64,000 nucleotides of DNA from an uncultured Flavobacteriales bacterium. GTDB taxonomy: Bacteria; Bacteroidota; Bacteroidia; Flavobacteriales_D; Crocinitomicaceae. Of this stretch, positions 56,723-64,000 are shown in pieces. The position numbers were made by a program, and so were the translations under genes. Each line of letters starts with the position of its first letter. Within the stretch, counting starts at the first letter, position 1. Below the pieces are notes generated by a model that was not told the origin of the DNA, made no database searches, and saw nothing but the letters and a program-made list of their open reading frames with translations. The DNA lies in the NCBI GenBank assembly GCA_943789205.1, contig CALSTG010000001.1, forward strand, positions 1,044,435 through 1,108,434. Reading direction: 5' to 3'.

Positions 56723-57322
56723 ATGAAAAGACTATTATTAATTACACTATTCGTTGGAGCTATGTTTCATGATAGCTTTGCTCAAAACACTGATACTGTA
56801 GTAATTGGTAGGCAAATATGGATGGCGCATAACCTGAATGTAAAAACGTTTCAAAATGGTGATACAATCCCACATGCTCAAACAGAAGAAGAATGGGAAA
56901 AAGCTGGAAAGGAAGGCACTCCAGCTTGGTGTTATTATGATAATACCAATTATGACGTTGATTCAGTTATAAATGAAAACTCTGAGCGTATGTATAATTG
57001 GTATGCCGTAAATGATACCAGAAAATTAACACCTGAAGGCTGGCATATTCCAAGTCATTCAGAATGGGAGAGCCTAATAACTCATTTAGGTGGAGAAAAC
57101 ACAAGTAGCGCTGAGGCGGAGGATTTTTTGTATGTTGGGTGTCATGGAAACAATTTCGGTGGTACATTCAGTCAAATTGGTCATCAGAATGGATGGTGGA
57201 GCTCTACGGAGTTTGATGATGGATACGCCTGGTATCGTTTTGCGCCAGATATAGTAGGTGGTTTTGGCAAAGACTATGGCTTAAAAGGACTTGGCTTTTC
57301 TGTACGTTGCATTCGTAATTAG
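56723..57322 (+). CDS. Exported FISUMP-domain protein (array 2, cassette C)
   Basis: The product (199 residues) has a signal peptide (about 1-21, ending DSFAQ) and the Fibrobacter succinogenes major paralogous (FISUMP) domain: VVIGRQIWMAHNLNVKTFQN at the start, RMYNWYAVNDTRKLTPEGWH near residue 88, IPSHSEWESLITHLGG and the closing GFSVRCIRN. Function of this domain is unknown. The TTG at 56711 is not needed; the ATG at 56723 precedes the signal peptide. Confidence 0.83.
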   Translation: MKRLLLITLFVGAMFHDSFAQNTDTVVIGRQIWMAHNLNVKTFQNGDTIPHAQTEEEWEKAGKEGTPAWCYYDNTNYDVDSVINENSERMYNWYAVNDTRKLTPEGWHIPSHSEWESLITHLGGENTSSAEAEDFLYVGCHGNNFGGTFSQIGHQNGWWSSTEFDDGYAWYRFAPDIVGGFGKDYGLKGLGFSVRCIRN

Positions 57323-57339
57323 AATTTCAGAAGAAAACC

Positions 57340-57386
57340 AATGCTAACATCACCTAAAAAGCATAAGGGTTAATGCTTCGTTTGAT
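57340..57386 (+). other. attC-like site C, end of array 2
   Basis: The box AATGCTAAC pairs with the left end of cassette C, allowing for its one-base deletion. A short stem AAGCAT/ATGCTT follows and the site ends CTTCG|TTTGAT. The right flank does not fit GTTRRRY at its fourth base. Confidence 0.65.
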
Positions 57387-57473
57387 TATTCTTGGTAGAA
57401 AATCATTCTTAACTTTAAAACTCATTCTCAGTAAAAAGTCCTTACGGCTTCTTAGCTGAGAACCGTTAAAAAT

Positions 57474-58355
57474 ATGAAACACACAGAAAAAATGCTTCGG
57501 GATGACGCCTTAAAAGGAAAAGTAATCGTAGTCACAGGAGGAGGAAGTGGTCTCGGAAAAGCCATGACACGATACTTCATGGAACTTGGTGCTAAAGTTG
57601 CAATTACGTCAAGAAACCTTGACAAATTAAAGAACACCGCTCAAGAATTAGAGGTAGAAACAGGCGGTTCATGCTTGCCTGTCCAGTGTGATGTGCGTCA
57701 TTACGATCAAGTCGAGTCTGTCTTAAAAGATGTTTTAAATCATTTCGGCCAGGTGGATGTGTTGCTCAATAATGCGGCGGGAAACTTTATTTCCCCCACA
57801 GAACGTTTGTCGGCAAATGCCTTTGATACAATTATAGATATTGTGCTCAAGGGTTCTAAAAACTGCACGCTTGCTTTTGGAAAGCATTGGATCAATAGCA
57901 AACAAGAAAGCGCAAAGGTGCTCAACATTGTAACAACATACGCTTGGACCGGGTCAGGATATGTGGTGCCAAGCGCAGCTGCAAAAGCAGGAGTCTTAGC
58001 CATGACGAGAAGCTTGGCTGTGGAATGGGCAAAATATGGTATTCAATTTAACGCTATAGCCCCAGGCCCTTTCCCCACAAAAGGCGCATGGGACCGTTTG
58101 CTCCCAGGAAACCTTAAAGACAAGTTTGATATGGCAAAAAAGGTACCCTTAAATCGAGTGGGAGAGCACCAAGAGTTGGCGAACCTTTCTGCCTATCTCG
58201 TTTCTGACTTTTCATCATACATTAACGGAGAAGTCATTACCATAGATGGTGGAGAATGGCTAAAAGGAGCCGGAGAGTTTAATTTACTGGAGGACATTCC
58301 CCAAGAAATGTGGGATCAGCTTGAAGCCATGATTCGCGCAACGAAGAAGAAATAG
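57474..58355 (+). CDS. SDR-family oxidoreductase, 2,4-dienoyl-CoA-reductase-like
   Basis: The 293-residue enzyme has the NAD(P) motif VTGGGSGLGKAMTRYF near residue 20, LNNAAGNF near residue 98 and the end ITIDGGEWLKG. The classic YxxxK is replaced by a YVVPSAAAKAG segment with Ser and Lys, as in peroxisomal-type 2,4-dienoyl-CoA reductases. The likely role is reduction of unsaturated acyl-CoA in beta-oxidation, in line with the scoAB genes at 9.3 kb, although the two are not linked. It is the first gene after array 2. Confidence 0.87.
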   Translation: MKHTEKMLRDDALKGKVIVVTGGGSGLGKAMTRYFMELGAKVAITSRNLDKLKNTAQELEVETGGSCLPVQCDVRHYDQVESVLKDVLNHFGQVDVLLNNAAGNFISPTERLSANAFDTIIDIVLKGSKNCTLAFGKHWINSKQESAKVLNIVTTYAWTGSGYVVPSAAAKAGVLAMTRSLAVEWAKYGIQFNAIAPGPFPTKGAWDRLLPGNLKDKFDMAKKVPLNRVGEHQELANLSAYLVSDFSSYINGEVITIDGGEWLKGAGEFNLLEDIPQEMWDQLEAMIRATKKK

Positions 58356-58480
58356 CAGCGCATTTGCAGGACTTTAAAAGTCTGTTTTTACCCACCTTTT
58401 AAGGGGACACGCATGGTAAAACAACTCAAACCATACGATAAAGCTTCTTTTTAAAATAGCTTACCAAGCCCGCATCTTTG

Positions 58481-58488
58481 TATTTTTG
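58481..58488 (+). promoter_or_regulatory. Candidate -7 box of the pseudouridine synthase gene
   Basis: TATTTTTG matches TAnnTTTG and ends four bases before the GTG start at 58493. It overlaps a second partial match (ATCTTTG) just upstream. Confidence 0.4.
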
Positions 58489-58492
58489 TTTT

Positions 58493-60139
58493 GTGGACAA
58501 AAATAAACTTCTTCATTTCTTTAATGAGCCTACACCGAATGTATCTCGGCCTAAAAAATTCCCATTTCCTTTTTACCACAAACCAGATGCCCTGGCCCTG
58601 CTAGCTGCGGATCATGTAAAAAGTATTATTCACAAAGCCACTCGGCACGACTTTCAGAAACAAGGAAAAATGTTTGGTGTTCTTGTGGTTGAATACAAAC
58701 CAGGGGGGCTTGGTTACTTAATGGGGTATTCAGGAAAACTACAGGACGATGAACGGCCACAGGGTTTCGTACCACCGATTGTGGACGTGCATCAAAAAGA
58801 CAGCTTTTTTAAATTAGGGGAGCAGGTTTTAGATACACTTACCGAGCAAATCGAAACGCTAGCTACCCACCCAGAATTTATAACCGCTAAAAAAAAGTAT
58901 CAAGCTGCACTTAATGCACATAACGGTGTTCTTGCATCAACTAGGCTAGAAATAAATACCAATAAGAGCACGCGTAAGAAAATTAGGGCAACGCTAACGA
59001 ATAAAGAAAACCCAGAACAAATTGAGACGCTTTCTAAACTAAACCTCGAAAGCAAACTCGAACAACTAGCTTACAAAAAGATAAAACGTCAAGGCTCCGA
59101 AACTCTTTTAATACTCAAAGAGGCCGTAATGACTTTTGAACGGGAAATAAAAGCTTTAAAAAAACAAAGAGCCGAAAAGTCTAAGAAACATTCAAGAAGA
59201 GGTATTTAAAACCGCGTCTCTTTTTGAATTTTGAAGGAAAGTCAAACCATCTTTTATCGCTCTTTAAAGATACTTATGAAGGTGTTCCTCCTGCAGGCGC
59301 CGGGGAATGTGCCGCCCCTAGACTACTTCAGAGTTGCTATAAACTAGGTCTCAAACCTATTACTTTTACCGAGTTTTGGTGGGGAGCTAGCGCCCAAAAA
59401 ACAGCTGCGTAAACACGACACGCACTACGCGGCATGTAGGGGTAAATGCGAGCCTATTCTTAACCACATGTTAAAGGGCATTCCTGTACAAGAAAGCCCA
59501 CTTAATGTTTCAGTAAAAGAAGAAGAAATAGAGGTGCTTTATGAGGATGGGGATTTATTAGCTGTCAATAAGCCCTCCGGGTTGCTTTCGGTTCCTGGGA
59601 AAAACATAAAGCAATCTGTTCTCAGCGTATTAAAAAAACAATGTAAAAGCGAGGCGCTTTTTCCCGTTCATCGACTTGACCGACAAACCTCAGGCGTTTT
59701 GCTCTTGGCTAAAAACAAAAAGGCACTGTCTAATTTACAAATGCAGTTTGAAAAAAGAAGTACTAAAAAAAGATATATTGCCATACTCGATGGTGTCTTG
59801 ACTAAAGAAAGCGGAAGCATTTCCCTACCCTTAGCTACTGATTATAACGATAGACCAAGACAATTAATTTGTTTTGAAAAAGGAAAAGAAGCGATTACGG
59901 ATTTTAAGCTTTTAAGTGTTAAAAACTCACTTTCTCGAGTTGCTTTCTTCCCAAAAACAGGCAGAAGCCATCAGCTCCGCGTTCACGCTGCCTTCCATCA
60001 AGGGTTAAATATGGCTATTCTAGGTGACGATTTATATGGAACACAAAAAGAACGCATGTTTTTACATGCAGAACACCTTGTTTTTCTGCAGCCAAACTCC
60101 TTAAAAGAAATTAAATTAGAGTGTCTCGCTCCTTTTTAA
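58493..60139 (+). pseudogene. Long RluA-family RNA pseudouridine synthase, two frameshifts
   Basis: Three ORFs form one protein of about 545 residues. The first (58493-59209) is the N-terminal extension with a long helical, charged region. The frame breaks at about 59195-59203. The middle piece (GVPPAGAGECAAPRLLQSCY and FTEFWWGASAQ) runs to 59399-59407, an A-run. The last piece resumes before 59468 as RKHDTHYAACRGKCEPILNH, then the catalytic RluA domain: NKPSGLLSVPGK, active-site HRLDRQTSGVLLLAK near base 59665, and KTGRSHQLRVHAA. It isomerises uridines in rRNA or tRNA. Order, spacing and homology show one gene; the breaks are mutation or sequence error. Confidence 0.85.
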
Positions 60140-60142
60140 AGC

Positions 60143-63100
60143 CTAGGCGGGAAGACTAAAGCTAAAAACACTCCCTTCGTTTAAAACGGAAGAAAAAGAA
60201 ATATTTCCACCGTGGTTCTCAACAATCTGCTTTACAAGAGAAAGCCCTATTCCAGAGCCTGTTGTTTTCGTCGTAAACCTGGGTATAAAGACACTTTTCA
60301 TATGCTCCTCATCAATACCAGAACCATTATCTGTAATAAATACCTCAAAACTGTTTTTCACTACATCTTTAACAATGTTTACTTCTATTTCACCCGAATC
60401 TTTGTCATAAAAAGACTGTATCGCGTTTTTAATTAAGTTATTAAGCACCTGAACTATTTGATCTTTGTCGATATATACATTCGCTTCTATTGGTTCACTA
60501 TTAAAAATAATTTCATACTTCTCGTTTCCTTGAAAAACAGCAAGTGTGTTTTTGGTGAGTGAAACAAGGTCCGTTTCTTTTTTTATGGGTTCCGGCATTC
60601 TTGCAAAGTTGGAAAACTCATTTGCAATTCGTGCCAAACCATCAATCTGTTCAATTATGCCATCAACTACCTTTTTTATTTTGGTCAAGCTACCCTTTGG
60701 GTCGTTTTCATCATAGCTCCTTAATAAGTGCTGTACACTCAACTTCATTGGGGTCAGCGGGTTTTTGATCTCATGCGCCACCTGCTTGGCCATATCTCTC
60801 CAGGCGGATTCCCTTTCTGTTCTTGTTAGCTGGTCTGCCGCGCTTTCTAACTCTTCTATTTTATCATTATAGAGCTGAACTATCGAGCCAATTTCATCAT
60901 TTGTAGCATAGGCGATTTTTTTATTTCGACCACCTAGTTTTAGCTTGGACAGGCTGTCTTGCAAAACCTGAAGTGGTAATGTGAGCCAATTAGAAATCAC
61001 CAAGGAAAGAATAATTGATAAGGCTAAAAGAAACATAAAGACATTGATAATAGCCACTAAAAACCCTTGTATTTGTGATTCATAATCTTCCTGTTGTCCG
61101 AAATGCTGCAGGTTTATAAAACCAAGTGTTTTTCGCTCCTTATTATAGACTGGCATATATGACGATGTGTAGCTCAGCTTGCCTATATTTTCTTCTTGAG
61201 AAAAGTGTGTTTTTTCTCTCTTAACAAGGCTTTCAAAAGCTATTGGGTTTATTTGTTCACTCAACAGCCCCATGTTAAACACTTGTTGCCTTGACGAAGA
61301 AATTAAAAAGCCATCGACATCATAAATGTTGATGTCTGTGAGAAAAACACGAGAAAGCTTGTTTAAAGTTTTTTCTAAGAACACACCGTCTTTCTCAATG
61401 TCAAAGCGGTCCATTTTGGAGATTTTATTTTTAAGCTCTTCACTTACAGATTGGAGTTTTTCATTAATGACTCTTTTGTTATAGTTTGTGTATTGATTTT
61501 TCACAAAAAGCCCACTCCCGGCTCCAAAAAGAAATAAAGAAAGCACAACCATTGAAACTAAAATTGCTTGTATTTTAAAAGCCAACGATACTGTTTGGGT
61601 TTCTGGTTCTGAGGCATTTCTTATTAACAAAAGGAGCAAGAGCCTAACAACCCCCATAAGGCAAAACACATATGCATATGGGGTGAACAGCGCCAGTCCT
61701 TGCGGCTGTTTTGAAGAAAGGACGACTGCGTTTTTATGAACTCCCCGCATAAAGTAATGACTTTGACCTTCGTAAAAGGTATGAGCGTCTACCCCGCTCG
61801 AATATGTATTTAAATAAACAGGGTAGCTATATGGGCCAAAAGACTTAAAGAGCTTGCCGTCTTTATATTTAGCAATAGAATATTTTTTAAGGTAGTCAAG
61901 CGTGTTTGCTTTATCAGAAATCAACAACCTGGGAAATCCAATTGCTTCAGGTATAAGCTTGGTCTTTAGCCCAATATAAAGAACTGCTTCCTCCCCGCCT
62001 GACTTGGCTGGTATTCTTTGTTGTATTATATAATTAAACCCACTTTTAGAGGTGGGCACGAAGTAAACACTTGAACATATTTCTGAGCGTTCACCAAAAT
62101 CGTTTATTATTGTTTCCCAGTCCTGAAAGGACATATTTTCTTTGAGTACTAAAGGATCGCCTTTGCTATCAAAAAAGTTAAAAGAACACTCATAACCCTC
62201 CCAAAATCCATTAAAAAATTTATTTTCTAAAACGTGAGAAAATTTTGATGGTGTAAGGTTTTCTTGCCTTCCTTTTGCTATGTTAATTAAAAACGGCGCT
62301 GTCTCTACCGTTGTTGTTAAAGAGCGGTATTTGACCTCTAACTCTCGGTCTCTTTCTTTAATTACTTTTTTTGCTAAAACCTTTCTTTCTAAAAGGTCTT
62401 TTTGATTGTGATTTATAGTTAGCAAAGATACCAATGCGGTAGATAGAATAATGATAGAAAAAACGCTTTTAAACAACCGCTGCCTAAATGAGTTTTTATT
62501 CATAAACGCAAGGCTAAGTAAAGTCAATGCAAGCGGAAGCGCCAGCGACAACGAAATGTCACCCTGGGCAAAAACCTCAAATAATAGAAAGACAATACTT
62601 AAAACGAACAGCAAAACCACGCCCCGCGTTCCTCCTCTTGAAGTAAAGTCACTAAAAAAGGATTTAAACAAGGAGTTGTAAACCAAAAAAAGGAAAACAA
62701 ACACCATAATAATGATATAGGAAAAAACTTCGAGCTCAAAAAGGTTGTCTAGGCTCATTGGAATAGAAGAATTGTTTAAAACAAAAGGAACGGACCTTTC
62801 TATAAGCCACCAGGTAATCAATAGTAAAAGCGGTTTTACATATATGGCACCTTTAATCTTTACAAAGGCATTATTTGTAAATGAAACAATCAAAAAACCA
62901 TAAGCAACGAGCAAAACCAAGACCGAAAGAATGTTTGGCAACCAAGTGTTGTATGCAAATAAACGAGGAGAAACCAAGTCTGAAGAGAGCGCACCTGAAA
63001 CACTCAAAACATACATTAAGACAAAAAACAAAACGACTGAAAGCGTTTTAAACGACGTGTTTTTAATTTTTAATAACCCCAAAAACAAAAACAAAAAAGC

Positions 63101-63724
63101 CATCACCGAAGAAATCAATGTGTAGTTTTTCTTTCCCCTGTCCTCAATAACTGGGTTTGAAACAGAAAAAGCATACTCTTTTTTGTGATTAAAAACCGGA
63201 ACGCCTTGCTGATCATCAAGGGTTAAAAGAAAAAACGCTGGACTAATGGCTGAGCTCACATGGTTTTTAAGATATTCATTTTGATATCTGTACTTTTTTT
63301 TAACTAAAAAAGATGCTGTTGCTATAACGTCTTGATGAGAAGCGGTGCATGTGTAATACCAACCATTCTTTAAATGAATAAGGCCCTCAGACGGGAATTT
63401 TAGTGAGGCAAATCGAGGCACTGGAGTTTTATTCGAGGACCAGTGTTTTAGAGAGTCTCTTTCATACACGTGTAAAGCTATAACTGTATCCTTTGGTGTT
63501 GAAAACCCATTACCCTGAAGCGCTTCAATAAGCAATTCTTTTGCTGCGGTCTCTGCTTTTTTTTCTAGCTTAAGAAAATTGCCCTGAACTTGTTTATCAA
63601 CCGATTCTTTTGATTGCCAGAATAGATTTGTTACGAATAACGATGAAGCGAAAAACAAAGACAATAACATATACCAAACCCCTGTTCTCGTGGTAAAAAT
63701 GTCGTAAATCTTTTTGTTTTTCAT
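60143..63724 (-). CDS. Large multi-pass membrane sensor histidine kinase
   Basis: The 1193-residue protein has a first membrane helix (about 17-33) followed by a periplasmic region, a block of about ten membrane helices (about 200-430), a second periplasmic region and a final membrane helix near residue 925. A HAMP domain (PLQVLQDSLSKLKLGG), a HisKA domain with phosphoacceptor His in MAKQVAHEIKNPLTPMKLS, and a HATPase domain (NNLIKNAIQSF, DNGSGID, TGSGIGLSLVKQIVENHGG) follow. It autophosphorylates in response to an envelope signal; a partner response regulator is not in view. The HATPase ending is complete (SVFSFSLPA). Its gene ends four bases from the convergent pseudouridine synthase gene. 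Confidence 0.9.
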   Translation of the reverse strand: MKNKKIYDIFTTRTGVWYMLLSLFFASSLFVTNLFWQSKESVDKQVQGNFLKLEKKAETAAKELLIEALQGNGFSTPKDTVIALHVYERDSLKHWSSNKTPVPRFASLKFPSEGLIHLKNGWYYTCTASHQDVIATASFLVKKKYRYQNEYLKNHVSSAISPAFFLLTLDDQQGVPVFNHKKEYAFSVSNPVIEDRGKKNYTLISSVMAFLFLFLGLLKIKNTSFKTLSVVLFFVLMYVLSVSGALSSDLVSPRLFAYNTWLPNILSVLVLLVAYGFLIVSFTNNAFVKIKGAIYVKPLLLLITWWLIERSVPFVLNNSSIPMSLDNLFELEVFSYIIIMVFVFLFLVYNSLFKSFFSDFTSRGGTRGVVLLFVLSIVFLLFEVFAQGDISLSLALPLALTLLSLAFMNKNSFRQRLFKSVFSIIILSTALVSLLTINHNQKDLLERKVLAKKVIKERDRELEVKYRSLTTTVETAPFLINIAKGRQENLTPSKFSHVLENKFFNGFWEGYECSFNFFDSKGDPLVLKENMSFQDWETIINDFGERSEICSSVYFVPTSKSGFNYIIQQRIPAKSGGEEAVLYIGLKTKLIPEAIGFPRLLISDKANTLDYLKKYSIAKYKDGKLFKSFGPYSYPVYLNTYSSGVDAHTFYEGQSHYFMRGVHKNAVVLSSKQPQGLALFTPYAYVFCLMGVVRLLLLLLIRNASEPETQTVSLAFKIQAILVSMVVLSLFLFGAGSGLFVKNQYTNYNKRVINEKLQSVSEELKNKISKMDRFDIEKDGVFLEKTLNKLSRVFLTDINIYDVDGFLISSSRQQVFNMGLLSEQINPIAFESLVKREKTHFSQEENIGKLSYTSSYMPVYNKERKTLGFINLQHFGQQEDYESQIQGFLVAIINVFMFLLALSIILSLVISNWLTLPLQVLQDSLSKLKLGGRNKKIAYATNDEIGSIVQLYNDKIEELESAADQLTRTERESAWRDMAKQVAHEIKNPLTPMKLSVQHLLRSYDENDPKGSLTKIKKVVDGIIEQIDGLARIANEFSNFARMPEPIKKETDLVSLTKNTLAVFQGNEKYEIIFNSEPIEANVYIDKDQIVQVLNNLIKNAIQSFYDKDSGEIEVNIVKDVVKNSFEVFITDNGSGIDEEHMKSVFIPRFTTKTTGSGIGLSLVKQIVENHGGNISFSSVLNEGSVFSFSLPA

Positions 63725-64000
63725 GCTTTGCTATCTAAAGCCTTTATTAATTTTTTAAACTCCTCTTTTGAACGATCGTCATTGTTAAAAACAAAGTCCG
63801 CATAAGGCTCAAAGGGTAGAATGTGTTTTTCAAAACAAGGCAAAACGTGTTCGTTCCATTGGTATCGTATTGCATCTTTTGAATATCCCCTCGTTTTTTC
63901 ATCTCGCATTATTCTACGAGACAATTGGTGCTTTGGGTCTACGTTGATATAAATGGAAAAATCCAAAGATTTTTTAACCTCTTCAAAATAAAACAAAAAT
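63721..64000 (-). CDS. udk: Uridine-kinase-like P-loop kinase, C-terminal part
   Basis: The 92 visible codons run off the window edge (the frame remains open at 64000). The segment YFEEVKKSLDFSIYINVDP, RRIMRDEKTRGYSKDAIRYQ and FEPYADFVFNND match the lid and C-terminal part of uridine kinase/phosphoribulokinase-family enzymes, which phosphorylate uridine and cytidine in salvage. The P-loop lies outside the window. It overlaps the histidine kinase start by four bases (ATGA), so the two are co-transcribed. A related kinase of the same superfamily cannot be excluded. Confidence 0.75.
   Translation of the reverse strand, partial: FLFYFEEVKKSLDFSIYINVDPKHQLSRRIMRDEKTRGYSKDAIRYQWNEHVLPCFEKHILPFEPYADFVFNNDDRSKEEFKKLIKALDSKA

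Larger units (their letters stand above)
55147..57380 (+). mobile_element. Integron-like array 2 without integrase
   Basis: Cassette A is 55147-56070 and a fused cassette B-C is 56071-57380. Left ends again pair with the boxes opening the terminal sites: A at 8 of 9 positions, B at 9 of 9, and C with one base deleted at its left end. The B terminal site has lost its stem, which fuses B and C. All genes are on the plus strand. The recombinase at 25925 could act here in trans, since both arrays share the same 35-bp site. Confidence 0.78.

Overview
The window is a low-GC chromosomal segment of a Bacteroidota species, most likely a marine Flavobacteriales or Cryomorphaceae/Crocinitomicaceae-like lineage (inference). 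Support comes from several secreted proteins ending in type IX secretion (T9SS) sorting domains (YPNP motifs), TAnnTTTG-type -7 promoter boxes, Wzi-family capsule assembly proteins, DUF4476, CotH and SprB-repeat proteins. I saw no rRNA, tRNA, CRISPR array or transposase, and no stretch over 300 bases lacks a gene or gene remnant.

Layout. 1-9289: 3' part of purH, then the rod-shape and wall cluster mreB-mreC-mreD-mrdA-rodA and a class A PBP. 9293-15342: CoA-transferase scoAB, cysQ, two overlapping Wzi-like outer-membrane proteins, a VF530-family protein and a DUF5715-like protein. 15387-22957: lipoproteins, a secreted metallophosphoesterase, a YjdF-like membrane protein, a repeat protein, a cupin and a CotH protein. 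23066-25058: a DUF4476 gene with Asn/Met-rich repeats, broken by three frameshifts.

25088-32039 is the most interesting part. Two small tail-less SSB genes are divergent from a XerC/D-type tyrosine recombinase. The recombinase is followed by an attI-like site and five same-direction gene cassettes, each ending in an attC-like hairpin. The first bases of each cassette are the reverse complement of the box that opens that cassette's own terminal site, as in integron R'/R'' boxes. The integrase lacks the IntI-specific insertion. One cassette, a membrane adenylate/guanylate cyclase, occurs twice and the copies look identical. A second, integrase-less array (55147-57380) starts at an exact 35-bp copy of the attI-like site. 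I read this as an integron-like cassette-capture system in a Bacteroidota using a non-IntI recombinase.

32059-45383: a histidine phosphatase, a very large secreted protein with a glucan-water-dikinase-like core, an esterase, an aminotransferase, a half-size DUF1456 protein, a GT4 glycosyltransferase and a CotH/lipoprotein/DUF2490 operon. 45389-46961: a reductase divergent from an HxlR regulator. 46985-53866: decayed or badly assembled DNA, with a bestrophin, a GNAT, a kinase/phospho-lyase fusion and an exported protein all carrying frameshifts, and a 1.85-kb tandem duplication. 53902-54993: a Rieske oxygenase. After array 2 come a 2,4-dienoyl-CoA-reductase-like SDR, a twice-frameshifted RluA-family pseudouridine synthase, a large membrane histidine kinase and the 3' part of a uridine-kinase-like gene.
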